Source: Branchiostoma floridae
Taxonomy: Eukaryota; Chordata; Leptocardii; Amphioxiformes; Branchiostomatidae
Direction: 5' to 3'
Assembly (NCBI RefSeq): GCF_000003815.2
Contig: NC_049980.1
Coordinates: forward strand, 24,299,808-24,363,807
Length of the DNA stretch: 64,000 nucleotides
Part shown: positions 46,615 through 58,639 of the stretch, piece by piece
Layout of the letters: each line of letters begins with the position of its first letter
Position numbering within the stretch: position 1 is the stretch's first letter
The notes under the pieces: generated by a model
The model's database searches: none
Seen by the model: only the letters and a program-made list of their open reading frames with translations
What the model was told of the DNA's origin: nothing
Position numbers and translations under genes: made by a program

Positions 46615-48551
46615 TAAAGTTGTGTGATAGTATGCATGTATATATGTGTCTTGGTGCAACGTGGAGACTGCTTATCTGAGGATAGTGTTAATACCACTTT
46701 AGGTATCTGCAAGTGGTTTGAAACCCTATTCTAGAAAGATTTTTCCTGCACTTCATGATAGAGCTATCTATCAGGATGGTGCAAAACGCTTTTAACGCAA
46801 ACAGCTGGGTGCCGATCTATGCGCGGATAAAGCTCTCAGGAAAAGCGCCATAGACATGTACAGATCTTTCCACACGAACGGTGCAGCAATTAACGCCGAT
46901 CCTGGTCAAAGACCGAAACAGAAGCAGTTTACAAGAAGTTATTGCTCACATCGATGTGCTGTGACAACAGAGGTACAGGTCAATAAAAGGATTCTGAGGG
47001 CACCGCTGGAAAGGTTTCAATTTAGCCCAGATCGATATAAGAGGAAAAAAGCTCCCCAGCCGTACGGAGAATAAATTGATTGGCTTTAGTGTGTAACAAT
47101 CTCACACTTGGAATTGAGCGAAAGGGGCACAGAAGCAGTTGAAACCCGGCGATGGTTGCTGATCGAGGTAATCCTCGAAATTGAGCTCCTTCTACTGACA
47201 ATGTATGTTTATATTTATACTCAAGCTGTGGCAGTATTGCAGGTAAATGAGGCATGCAGCAAAGCGCTTGGAACGTAGCTTAAAGCAATAAGAGCTATTC
47301 CACACATACAGACATGCACACAGATAATGGGCACAGAGATTGACATAATATCCCGCCGCTGTATTATGTAATAGCGGCACGTATCAATAAAGCGTCTGTC
47401 TACTATATGGACGGAACATTTTTAACATGAGAAGTTAATTTCATTCCTTACAAAATGCAAGTTACACACATCTAGTATCTTTGTTCCTTTTCGTTTTCTT
47501 CATGTTTGAGTGCAATTCACGTTGATTTCCCATCCATGTTTTCTATTTTGCCTTCACAACACTCTGCCAGTCACCCAGCGAACGGGCGGTTACCCCATTT
47601 GAACATAGCGAGAGCTACGCATGGCAGCCTTTCCACGGGGAAGCGCATGTAGGTCGAGCATCGGTCACATTTTATCACTACAAAAGGTTCAGCACCAAAG
47701 ACAGGTCCAGTGATAACCAACCACCGCGCTGTTCCTCGTTCGTTATAGGAATGGTCTCACTAGTAACTGTTTGAAATATATATAATCCCATATCCCTTTT
47801 CGTCAGCTATACATCTTGAATTTTTATGGAAAAAACGGTGTCCATTTGGATTCAAGACGGTTTGCAGGTCCAGTATATCAACTACCAAGTTGTAAGGTAA
47901 TGTGAAATTCAGTTATGAAGTATTGAAGTTATAAAGCATTGAAATCAATGCTTCGGTGACTATGTTACCAAAACTAAGCCCTGGGTCTTACATAATTTTC
48001 AGCGACCTCCAAGGTAGCTGCATGTGCACAGTCTTGAAGCCCAGGTTTCAAATAAGTGGACATATTTGTTTCTCTGACATGATAGATACTAGTATTCTTT
48101 ACATGGAGTTTAAACTACCATACCACCCACGTGACGTGGTGTGTTTTCTGTACTATGAATTCTTGCTTGCAGCTGCTGTAGTTGCTGTACCTGCAAATCG
48201 TACACGGTGAAATGCATTTCTAGGACGGTGTAATCAGCCCGCACTATTATCCAGTGTTAGGAGAGTTGGCAATGCACACGTCTGATATGGATTCTCTGTA
48301 ATAGTTGGGTATCTGCATCATCTACTTAGTCGATACCTTAGATTGGGTGATACGACAAAGTCAATTCAACACATTTATTATCGGAAGTACGTATCCGGAA
48401 GAAATTTGACACTGTAGAATTAGTAACTTTACAGGTAAGTCGTGGTAAGATAGAAAAAAGATAACGTTTGTCGCTCTTCAATGGACTTAAAAGCAGGTCT
48501 GTGATATCCTGATTTAAATAGAAATTTGCATTAGCACCACATGGGGATCAA
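46615..48551. other. Gene-free stretch
   Basis: No coding exon, RNA gene or bounded repeat recognised. Open frames are short and mostly antisense pairs without protein-like composition. Confidence 0.5.
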
Positions 48552-48651
48552 NNNNNNNNNNNNNNNNNNNNNNNNNNNNNNNNNNNNNNNNNNNNNNNNN
48601 NNNNNNNNNNNNNNNNNNNNNNNNNNNNNNNNNNNNNNNNNNNNNNNNNNN
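48552..48651. other. Assembly gap (100 N)
   Basis: Exactly 100 unknown bases, probably a fixed-size placeholder rather than a measured distance. Confidence 0.98.
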
Positions 48652-48821
48652 ATAGAAACAATCAAGACCTGTCCCCGGGCAACATGTGCCTAATGTCATT
48701 ATCAATCCACAAATACCATATGTATATTTACAAAGACCATGCTCTTTCTGCCAATTGATGGAGTCAGGGATAAAAACTCAGCTACTTGTTTTGTGTTTCA
48801 AATGTGGACGAAGCTTAGAGG

Positions 48822-48971
48822 TTATGTGTATGTGTATGTGTATATATGTATGTGTGTGTGCACGTGTGTGTTTGTGTGTGTACGTGTGTGTGTGTGCGTG
48901 TGTGTGTGTGTGCGTGTGCGTTTGTGTGCGTGCGTGTGTGTGTGTGTCTGTGTGTGCAGTTGTGTGTGTAA
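48822..48971. repeat. TG/CA microsatellite
   Basis: About 150 bp of (TG)n with CG, AT and C interruptions. Long open frames in both strands here are artefacts of the dinucleotide repeat. Confidence 0.95.
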
Positions 48972-49267
48972 AAGTTCTGCGCATGATTTCAAGACCCCAT
49001 TTAACAATTAGATGTTTTCTTAAGATAATTGGGAATCGATGGTAATCCTATCTAACTCTCCAAAAAGTGACGTTAAAAAGGGTGGGTCAATTGAATATTT
49101 GGATGCGCTTTCCTGACATATTGAGAATATGTGTCTCAAAGATGCTGAGTTACCGCAACTATAACATTTGTCTTCATTCCCTTGTGGCTGAATTGTATTG
49201 AACAGTCTGATGGTGATTAAAGATCGTTTGGTAATTGTCCTTTCCCAGCTCCCTTTCCGCTCTGTTT

Positions 49268-50380
49268 GGGTCTCACTAAATACCGAAAACAACCGAAAAC
49301 AACCGAAAACAACTTTCACTAAATACCGAAAACAACCGAAAACAACTTTCACTAAATACCGAAAACAACCGAAAACAACTTTCACTAATTACCGAAAACA
49401 ACCGAAAACAACTTTCACTAATTACCGAAAACAACTCGACACAACCATAAACAACAGACAATCATTTCAGTGGGCTACTATTTAATAATTTTGACTTTAT
49501 TTTGGACAGGAGTTAGTCTACGATGGNNNNNNNNNNNNNNNNNNNNNNNNNNNNNNNNNNNNNNNNNNNNNNNNNNNNNNNNNNNNNNNNNNNNNNNNNN
49601 NNNNNNNNNNNNNNNNNNNNNNNNNNNNNNNNNNNNNNNNNNNNNNNNNNNNNNNNNNNNNNNNNNNNNNNNNNNCTCATCAATGGATATCTATATTACT
49701 TGGCATCTTTTGTGCAACTCCAAGCAGAGGTAACGGTAGGAGTGGGGTGTAGTATTGGACACAACAAGAAATAGCAGTCACTGCTATCCCCCGACGAAAT
49801 CTCTGCTTGGAAAAAATGTTTGCTTATTAATTACTGCTGGCAAATTCTGCTGCCTATTTAGCTAATTAGCTAATACTACATTTTTTTCTAGCAACCAAAA
49901 CAATCTAGTATATTTCTTGCTCAATTATAACGCATTTCCGCTGCCATAACAAATCGATTTAAATGGAAAAACCGCAAACGTGTATTACCACAGAGGCCCC
50001 AGATTAAACTAAATGATCAAAATAAAGATTCTGCTTTACACAATAAAACAGCGTGTGATCGATGGAAATGTGTTTTCACCGGCTACATCCCCTTTGCTGA
50101 AAGAATCCTTCCTTCAGAATCACTCCATTCTCTCCTTCGGCCGTGGAGAAAATAATTCAAGGGAGAGTAACCAGTAGATGAAGATAAAATAGACATCGTT
50201 GTTGTTTACGAGTTGTTTTCCGGCTTTTTTCGGGTTCTGATAGGTTGTTCATGATTGCTTTGATATTTTTTAGGTAGCATTGAGTTGTTTTCGGTATTTT
50301 TCGAGTTGTTTTCGGTTGTTTTCGGTATATTTCAAGTTGTTTTCGGTTGTTTTCGGTTGTTTTCGGTATTTAGTGAGACC
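49268..50380. mobile_element. Mutator-like element with 9-bp target duplication and amplified terminal arrays
   Basis: Left end GGGTCTCACTAAATACC, right end the inverse (lacking one G), flanked by a perfect 9-bp duplication GCTCTGTTT (49259-49267, 50381-50389), typical of MuDR-type elements. The left arm (to about 49440) is four to five 33-bp units built from CCGAAAACAA. The right arm (about 50285-50380) is the inverse array of GTTGTTTTCGG. A 149-N gap lies inside, so true length is unknown. Confidence 0.85.
49527..49675. other. Assembly gap (149 N) inside the Mutator-like element
   Basis: Unknown bases. The gap may hide coding sequence or array units of the surrounding element. Confidence 0.98.
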
Positions 50381-50645
50381 GCTCTGTTTGAACTGTTCAT
50401 AAGCTAGGCTACTCTGACTTGATCATATGACTAAAATACACGTGTGTATCAAAGTTCATCTGTTTCCCCAAAACAAATTTGCTACCATACTAAGTCTATG
50501 AAATGAGCAAATATATGCTGAAGGAAGATGTATAAAAGGAATACTACTGTTGTAGTGTATCGAACAGTGTTATGGTGATCGTAAAGCATACGATATTGTC
50601 TTACAATTACTCCATACAGATTAAACTTTTTATGTTTGGTGCAAG

Positions 50646-50681
50646 CAAGGACGTTATATGAGATCTCATATAACGTCCTTG
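50646..50681. repeat. Perfect 36-bp spacerless palindrome
   Basis: CAAGGACGTTATATGAGA followed directly by its exact inverse. The direct repeat TTGGTGCAAG occurs immediately before it (50636-50645) and at its right edge (50679-50688), as if a tiny palindromic piece had been inserted with a 10-bp duplication. Confidence 0.9.
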
Positions 50682-50738
50682 GTGCAAGTGGCGATATGCA
50701 TACTACACAAGATGATAACCCTCGTGGTACAAATTTAA

Positions 50739-51685
50739 CCCTATTCAGACCGGGGGGGGGGGCTTTTGAGGCCCGCGCTAACTTCGATGTCCTATAACGC
50801 CAGAACGGCTTACGCTAAAGCCACCAAATTTAGTGAGTTTTCCTGAAATATTGTTGGCAACAATTTCAAAAAGTTTGACAAATTTTCCATTTTTTCTTGT
50901 TGCCATGGCAACCGTTTGTTGACAGGCAGTTTTGCCAAAAATCACTATTTTTGGTTCTAACAATGTATTTTTCACATTTATTTGCTATATTACTGCGATT
51001 TTATTACATAAATAAAATCTTATATTATTTAGCATATCTTTCATAATTATATATGCATAAATTATGCTAATTTGATGACGTCATCAGCCAAAATCCAAGA
51101 TGGCGGACCGAATGGCCAGATCAAGAATAACACGCTAATTTTCCCTTAAAAGTTGTAACTACCTGGTATTTTTTCATCAAAAACCATCTAAATGAATGAA
51201 TTTAGTCTATTTCCATTGCCCTTTGTGATTATTTGTTGCAAAAAAAGTATTCAAAAAAATTCAAGGTGGTGAATATAATATGGCGGAGCCCAACTCGTAT
51301 CTTATATGTGCATGACGTCATTTTATGACGTCATATTGACGTCATTGATGTTGCTATTGGCAACGCAAGACGTAACAAACATTATTATTATGTTATCTGC
51401 ACTTGTTGTTACATTTATGTAGCATAACTTGAAGTTTTCTGAGAATACCCTTTTTTCATGGGTTTGGCCAATATGATCAAATTGATGACGTCATAATTAC
51501 GTCATCTTACGTTAACGTAACGTCAAACGTCACATACTTGTTAGATATTACGTCAACATTATGTCCTAAAAATTTGGTGGCCTTACGGTACGTCGTTCAA
51601 GAGTTATAGGACTTAGAAGTGGAGGGCCTCAAAAGCCCCCCCCCCCCGGTCCAGGGATGACCAAAAAAGCCCGGTCTGAATAGGG
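50739..51685. mobile_element. piggyBac-like MITE (TTAA target) carrying five CRE palindromes
   Basis: 947 bp with ends CCCTATTCAGACCGG and its inverse, flanked by TTAA (50735-50738, 51686-51689). Next to each end is a G/C homopolymer and GAGGCCC / GGGCCTC. The interior carries TGACGTCA five times (51076, 51313, 51326, 51337, 51486), several TTACGTCA variants, and AAGATGGCGG. CCCT ends with TTAA duplication point to piggyBac; Kolobok is the alternative. Confidence 0.85.
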
Positions 51686-51693
51686 TTAAAACG

Positions 51694-51793
51694 NNNNNNN
51701 NNNNNNNNNNNNNNNNNNNNNNNNNNNNNNNNNNNNNNNNNNNNNNNNNNNNNNNNNNNNNNNNNNNNNNNNNNNNNNNNNNNNNNNNNNNNN
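51694..51793. other. Assembly gap (100 N)
   Basis: Unknown bases between the TTAA element and the right arm of the outer inverted repeat. Confidence 0.98.
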
Positions 51794-51867
51794 CTTATAG
51801 TGATAGACAGCAGGTTGAATCCTATCGATAACATACAATGAACTTAAATTTGTACCACGAGGGTTAT

Positions 51868-53708
51868 GTCTATAACCATAGTTAAGTGCGTAAGATTAAA
51901 ATCATTGGTTGGCCACTTTGTGCGGTTCGTGTTGTGCACGCAATATGTTTGGTACAAGTGATCTTTACCATGTGTATCAGTAAAGGTAAACTAAAAATAT
52001 ATTTCGAGCTCCGTTTGCAAAGTTTGTACATTTGTCAAAGAAGATTTTTAAAAACAAAAATGAAATAATTGTTTGGCTTAGGATGTTCTGTATATTCAGA
52101 CATTTGTTCACCTTTCCCGACCACAACTAGATTTCACACTTGTTCACCATTCCTAAGCACAATTAGATTCCACAATCAAGGATCAGACACTTTGTTGACC
52201 CCTGCGTTTTTTCGTAAGCTGGCATCAGTTTTGAGGTGCCCAGAGGATGGCATCCATATTCACATCAGTTTGGCCTTACCCCACAATTCAGGAGGGAGGG
52301 GGGTGAAACCTGTCCGGCTGATAATCTATGATGCTCTCCAAAGGAACGGAACGGGCTCGTATTTTCTCATCAGATTGCTCAAGAATAGACTAATTGGGTC
52401 CAAGTGAGGCTCTACCGATGATCACGTTCCGCCCCATCAATACTGCACTGAGGCCAATGCAGACTCGTGCCTACCAGGTGCGGTTTGTCTAGTTCATTGT
52501 GCAAACAACAGCTTTTACCTCGAATCGGTTTGAGGTAAATAATAGCCAATGATTAATCTCCATTATAATATCGGCAAATGCATTGAACGATTATTAATTG
52601 CCCAATCATTTGTCTACATCATTTATGCGGATATGTAGGTGGTAGATGGGCATGTCGCTACAAAATCAATACAGCATATTATATCAATCATAGAATCATC
52701 GCTGTATGCATATATGGGACACCACTAGTGTGTGCTCTACATACTAGGAGAATTCCCACTAGTATCGTGTGTAATGTCAGTGCCTGCCAGGCAGGATTGT
52801 CAAAAGTTCCCCCAAAATATTACTCGTATGATTAGACTCTTTAAGCAAATGTGAAACAGCTATTAGGAAGTCATGACGTCATATTTTGGGATATTCGAGA
52901 ATTTGATTTCAAATGCACAATTAAAATAAGTTCAAATTGGACCTGTATGAAAGAATACCTTTCTTGTATAGCTAGCCAAATTCTTCATAGTGCGCATCGA
53001 AGACCCTGAAGGTGTGGCTATCGTTCACTTAAGTCCCCGACGGTCCCAATCAATATTCTCTGAAGAAAAATTGCTCTTGAATTCGATCATGCTCCTTTGT
53101 TTTATGGTAACAAGGTTGGAGGCATTTTTCTGTCTATCTATCGTTGTACCTATCTATTTTGTCGATTTTGTCTATCACAAGTAATGCAATTGTTATACTT
53201 TTTCTTTGTTTGATCGGGTAATTCACTACCAAAGTTCAGCAATGAATTCAGGCAATTTTGCTTTGCGGCATAATCACCCATGTAGCGTGTAATTACAATG
53301 TCCACCGCCCAGTAGCTATCTGTGGATGTATCGATGTAAGACTAGAAAAGGGCTTGGTAAAAACACAACCTTCTTTCTTCAACTTTGCGCACAGGGAAAT
53401 AAATATAAGGACTTGTCCTGTGCTCATTTTAGGAGTGGGGCTTAAATATGGACATACGAACATATGGACATATGGACACTGGTAACATACTGGTTCTTCT
53501 GGCTTATCTTGAGTACGTTTTGCTTATTACGTTCCACAGTACATGACTAGTAGAACAGTGCAAGAGTCTCTAATGGTTTACTATTGTAATATTAGAGTAT
53601 GAGAGACAAACAAGAATAAGAGATATAGTGGTATGAGATAGTGACCATTGTGTATTAACATGTCGAATGTCGGACGCTTCGGTCTTTACCAACTCGTCCT
53701 ATGGCTAA
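51868..53708. other. Gene-free stretch
   Basis: Nothing recognised: no supported exon, RNA gene or bounded repeat. Confidence 0.5.
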
Positions 53709-53913
53709 TGCTGCGGTCACATTTCCAAACCGGGATCCGGCCGGGATGTTTGTGGAAAGGAAAAATGAAATTGTTTATCATATATACATATAGAAAAATT
53801 ATGCTCATGGCTAGATTTTATCATGTTCGATGTGTTTTGTTGTCATTTATTTGTACATTTCGTTGCTGAATGCTGCCTGGCCGGACCCCAGGTTGGGAAA
53901 TGTGACCAAAGCA
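53709..53913. mobile_element. Harbinger-type MITE, 205 bp
   Basis: Imperfect terminal inverted repeats of about 35 bp (left TGCTGCGGTCACATTTCCAA, right inverse TGCTTTGGTCACATTTCCCA), continuing into GGCCGG/CCGGCC, flanked by TAA on both sides (53706-53708, 53914-53916). It is in a different family from the 44016 element despite the same target. Confidence 0.8.
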
Positions 53914-53915
53914 TA

Positions 53916-54028
53916 ATCAGGCTAGTTCGGCCCAACACCATGGTTAAGTAGTTACCGTAACCTAAACCCTAACCTAACCCTGGCTGATTGGACTGGGCCG
54001 ATTTGGCAGAGGGCCGAATCGTCCTGAT
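53916..54028. mobile_element. Probable small inverted-repeat MITE (113 bp)
   Basis: ATCAGG-4-TTCGGCCC at the left and its inverse at the right (14 of 18 positions match). The centre holds CCTAACC-type repeats. It abuts the preceding MITE. No clear target duplication, hence lower confidence. Confidence 0.45.
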
Positions 54029-54099
54029 CCCCCACAAAACGGGACCTATATTAATCGATTACAATGTATTATCGTTATATCGCTGCTCTATTGTTGATC

Positions 54100-54252
54100 A
54101 TGACGCACAGTGATTTCCCTAAGTGCAGTTTGGCGTGTTACAGGTGTCCGGCTCGGCACGGATTGGGCGGGAAGGCGTGACCATACGTCATTCATGACGC
54201 TTCAACATCGCAACCTAGCAGCTTAGCTACTCCGTGGGTCCCGCATCATCAG
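54100..54252 (+). promoter_or_regulatory. Candidate promoter and untranslated 5' exon
   Basis: Locally GC-rich segment with GGGCGGGAAGGCG, a CRE-like half site and a clean splice donor CATCAG|GTGAGC at 54252/54253. No downstream exon recognised in the window, so the supposed gene would lie beyond 64,000. Inference only. Confidence 0.25.
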
Positions 54253-57200
54253 GTGAGCAGCGTCTTTTGTCTTTTGTCTGTCATCTCCGCAATGGTACCA
54301 TGATTACAGTACAGTAACCGTACAAAAATGCTGTAGTTCGATGTGCAACTTCTGTGGAAATGGGTATTTTCAATTGTGGGATTTATGTGAATAGATTCAG
54401 AATATGTCAGTAGTTATTGCCGATTTTGAGATCTATGGATGTTAGGTAGCTTCGACCAGGAAACATAACCATACAGGCAGGCGTTTGAAGAACCTTACAG
54501 AACTGTGGCAGTGAGCATTGACAGAGGTCCTCAGGAAGTCGTTTTGCTTAAGTTTATAGATGTCAAAAATCACACCGTCACTGGATTCTATGGTGATCGG
54601 CTTTTGGGTAACATGCAAAGGTATGCCAGATAATATGGAGCGACAACCGTTTTTGATCCGGTGAATTCCGATATTCTCGAGATAAAATGGGATGGAAAGT
54701 AGATTGAACTATCATGCAGCAATTCTAATTATCACTGCATTATTTTGCTTCGCCATACTCCAGCAAAAATTGATTCAATGAAAGTGGAGCAAGCCTTCCT
54801 CTCTAGCCCACCTGGATGTATACATGTTTTGTTGTACAGGTTGTATATGCTTCCATGGGTGCAATATTTCATGGGGTGGAGAATGTATGCTTACTTGCTA
54901 CCACATCATAGTGATACATCTGTTTGCATACACGAACATAAGCATATAGCTGTTGTGTGCATCCAATGATTACTTGCTTTCGGCGAATCCTCGCCAAAAG
55001 ACATTGAATCCTAACCAAGAAAGGCAGTGTGACACTGAGCTATAGTGTCACTTTGTCACGGCGTGAAGCCAATTACTCTGAATATGTACGCACACACACA
55101 CACAAATTAGGCTGTACTGGAATTTGCCATGACCAAAATCCATTAATGCAGTCCTGTGCGTGTGTGATGATTTACATAACACGCACAATATACTAGTAGA
55201 CTGTAGGCACAGCACAACACCATTAAGAACTGAACTGGGTCAACTTTCTCCCCTTAGAGACAATCTCTTTTGTATGACATTGCAGCCTATTCTTTCTCCT
55301 GGGTGGTTAAGCAACGGATAATTTCTTGGGAATATTCTATCGCTGTAAGACAGTGTACTGTTAAGCTCCTGGTATTTCCATACTGAAAGCTTTTGTCTAT
55401 TGTGTTTTAAGCCAAAGAAAGTCCACGTTCTATGGCACATTAATTACTTTTCAAACAAATCAGTCGTTCATTCTAAAATGTCAACATAAGACCTGTAATG
55501 TCAGCGTAGTTCACCAAGATAAAAGATCCTTCAATTATTCACGAAGTGCATTTTCTTCCTTTTAGTCAGTAATGACTAATGTGAATATATGGTAAGATGG
55601 ACCTCATTATGTCTGTGTTTTAATTACTGGTCGAGTGGTGAGCAATAATGCAATGTAATGTTTGGCGATCTCGACAATCCAATTACAGGACTTCTTTTTC
55701 CACATTTTCTCTCGAACGGCTAATGTGACTTCACAATCAACGTTTTATCTGTTGTAATTCGATTTAAAATCAAAATAAGGTAGTCCTCCACACATTGATT
55801 CAGATATATATTTATGCGTGTATCGAATCTTTACGGACCTAGCTTATTCAAATATACAGCCACCTATAATAAGGTCGCTATGGTCGTGTTTACATCCTAT
55901 TACATGCACATTAAACAGTACTGATGAGTGAGACCATGTTAGATAATTAAAAACCAAATGCAGATTTTAAAAGTACAATCAGCAATGGAAGCCGTTATTT
56001 AGATACGTCCTTTAAGATGTAAAAATGAAATATGGATGGACGCTTGAGATAATATTGATGAAAAATTGATGGCCTGATAAAGTAGTCAATCATAAACAAG
56101 ATCATCGCTATCAGCGTTATAATTAAATTTTAACATTAGATCTTTGCTAATAAATTTTGCAAAGACATATTTATTTGTGGGACCAGGAATGATGGATAAA
56201 TTAAAGTGAAATGGACAGAAACTACATAAAGAAACTGCGAATGATTGTTCAGGCAGTAGATAAAGCAGTTTCAACAGTGTGAACTATTGACCCGTACAAG
56301 CTTAGAAAATTGCACCAACGTTTTCATCCACACAGATATCCCAAGACGCCCCATTCTTTAATTAGCAATTACAATGTTTAATGGGGATTTCGTGATGGAT
56401 GATGTCTGTGTAATTCGTGGTACTAAATGTAGTTTATCTGGAACAGAGGATGAACAGAATCTACTGGTAACACTGCTAATGTTGTTTAGTGCCTTTCAAA
56501 ATGTCTTCAACCATTTTGGTTTGGCGGTTCAACATTATCTTGATGCACAAATAAGATCATGTTGACTAATGTTCTCTATAATGGCTGTCACTAGCAACAT
56601 ACACTGCAACAGCTGTTCTATTGAGCCACCCATTGATTAGTACAAGAACACATAAAACGACTTCGAGAAAAGCCTGATTACACAAAATGTTTTCCAAGCG
56701 CTTGTTTACGAATCGATTAGGACATCCATATGCAAAGATAATGTACTAGAGACTTAAGAATACGTACATCACAAAAAGGAGTTCAATTATTCAAATTACG
56801 GACCAGCTATTCAAATTACCAAAATCGTTAATTCTCTACGGTATACAGTGCAAAATATTCACGGTACCTTAACAGATAACAACCAGTTGCAATTTTTTCT
56901 TAGATCAAGGTAATATTCCTTCGAATGATACAATACTATTTGACAAATGCATGAATCACAGAGAGTATCGCCTACAGCTTAAATAGTTGATGTAACGAGG
57001 TCTCATGGGAGAAATAGTCTTCAGCTCAAATGTTATCCCCACAGGCATGCGGGTAAGCCACAGGGATGCTTCTCCGGAAAATGGGTCAATGGGAATCGAT
57101 GTAGTCATTATTAAAGACGTCGTATAATTTGTTGTAGTAGTAGTAGTAGCCTGGTTTATTTCCATAATGCAGTGACATGGATTGAAAGATTTTTTTGCTG

Positions 57201-58600
57201 AATTGTACAGCTCTGCTGTTACAATAGTTTTGACTGCACAGTCTCATTTGAAACCTATTTGGATCTGAGTTTTACACTATCTTGTTAGAAAAATACTGTG
57301 TGAGTCCCAGCATTGTTTATGACTGCCAAAAATGCTTCTGGCCTCTGAGAATTTAAGATATGATTCAGACGTAAGCACATCTGGTTTACGGTAAGTTTTT
57401 GATGCAATAAAGTGTGGAGATTCAATAGAAACAAATTTCAAAGAAATAATAATGGGGATTGTCTGAAGAAATTTACGGTATATAGGCTTTCGGTTGATAT
57501 GTTTACTGAACTGACCTCTGGGATTTGCCCATATACAATTAAGTATATCCCCTATAATTTCGGATGTACGATGATGATGATGATGATGGTTTTCCTTATA
57601 AAGCAGGACCAGAATAGTAGTTCCCAATCGTGTACGTATGTATGAATACTACTCACCCAACTAACTAGCCTAATGGATAACGCTATCAAAATTACGAGGC
57701 ATTGACCCAAACATAACGATACCTACGTACTGATGCACAGCTAGCAATTCCTTTCTGAGAAATCATACGAACGCTAAACATTGGATATTTGTTCATGTAG
57801 ACTTTTTTTGTAGTCTAGATTTAAAAAACAAACAAATTGGCACTGCCTTGCAAAAAGAAAGTAGGGCAATCAATGTGAATGAAGGGAAATTCACCGTAAT
57901 CATGGCAAATCCTGTATACTACAAGTCGGAAAATTTTGAGCAACTACAAAGACAACAGTGATTACATTCTCGTTAAATTACTGTTGGTTTGAATCTGATC
58001 TATCCCGGAGGGCACATTGAAAATATCCTCAAAGGGAACGTTAGACTTACAAGGAAATTAATCGCTGGAAAGCTTTCAGTCGGAATAGCTAAAATGTGTG
58101 CGTATTTACGTGTCTTATTACACGCTTTACTCCGTGAGCATGAGCATGTGTCCCCCGCACATGTCAGTCAGCAGCGGCAAAATGACACCCATCGGCTGTT
58201 CAATACAGTCCTGAAAAGGTTAACCCCTCCGGCGGATCGACCGGATAGCTGTCCTAAGCCGCGGATCGTTCGGCTGCAACAGGGATGACACAATGATTAT
58301 AAAACATGTGATAGGAAAACATGTAAGGCACCCCGGATAATGTCCGGAGGTATTTATGTTTACAATACTAATGTTGGTAAGCTGAAGTCAGAGAGATACC
58401 ATGCAATTATGTACAATTAGGTCAACATGCATATCAGTATATCTTATCTGCTTTATGACATACAGTTTCGTTATTGCCTCCTACACTCGGCTTGTGATAG
58501 CTATTGATATCTAATAGAAAGGCAGACCTCTGGATACAACGTGATGGATCTGAAACAGTCGATGCCTTTCAGAGCAAACAATCTTGAAAGCATCAGTCAC
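54253..58600. other. Gene-free stretch with simple repeats
   Basis: Only short simple repeats: CA around 55089-55104, TAG around 57134-57153, GAT around 57571-57588. A 99-codon open frame near 58000 begins with TTG, not ATG, and is not recognised. Confidence 0.5.
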
Positions 58601-58639
58601 AATCACGCCAGTGGGTGCGGCAGGGAATCTTGGCGCCAT

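Larger units (their letters stand above)
50715..51867. mobile_element. Outer inverted-repeat element around the TTAA transposon
   Basis: Perfect 24-bp inverted arms at 50715-50738 and 51844-51867 (ATAACCCTCGTGG... and its inverse). The left arm ends in the TTAA at which the inner element sits, and a 100-N gap lies before the right arm. Family unknown. Confidence 0.6.

Noticed and set aside
48739-49045. Long Cys/Val-rich and His/Thr-rich open frames
   Set aside because: Translations of the TG/CA microsatellite in different frames.
49276-49440. Regular 33-bp direct repeats resembling a CRISPR array
   Set aside because: Units are head-to-tail without unique spacers, lie in a eukaryotic Mutator-like element bounded by a 9-bp duplication, and are mirrored at the other end.
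53955-53985. CCTAACC/CCCTAA telomere-like repeats
   Set aside because: Only a few degenerate units, inside a small inverted-repeat element; no interstitial telomere array.
57989-58288. 99-codon open frame
   Set aside because: Starts with TTG, shows no recognised domain and no splice context; eukaryotic nuclear genes need ATG.
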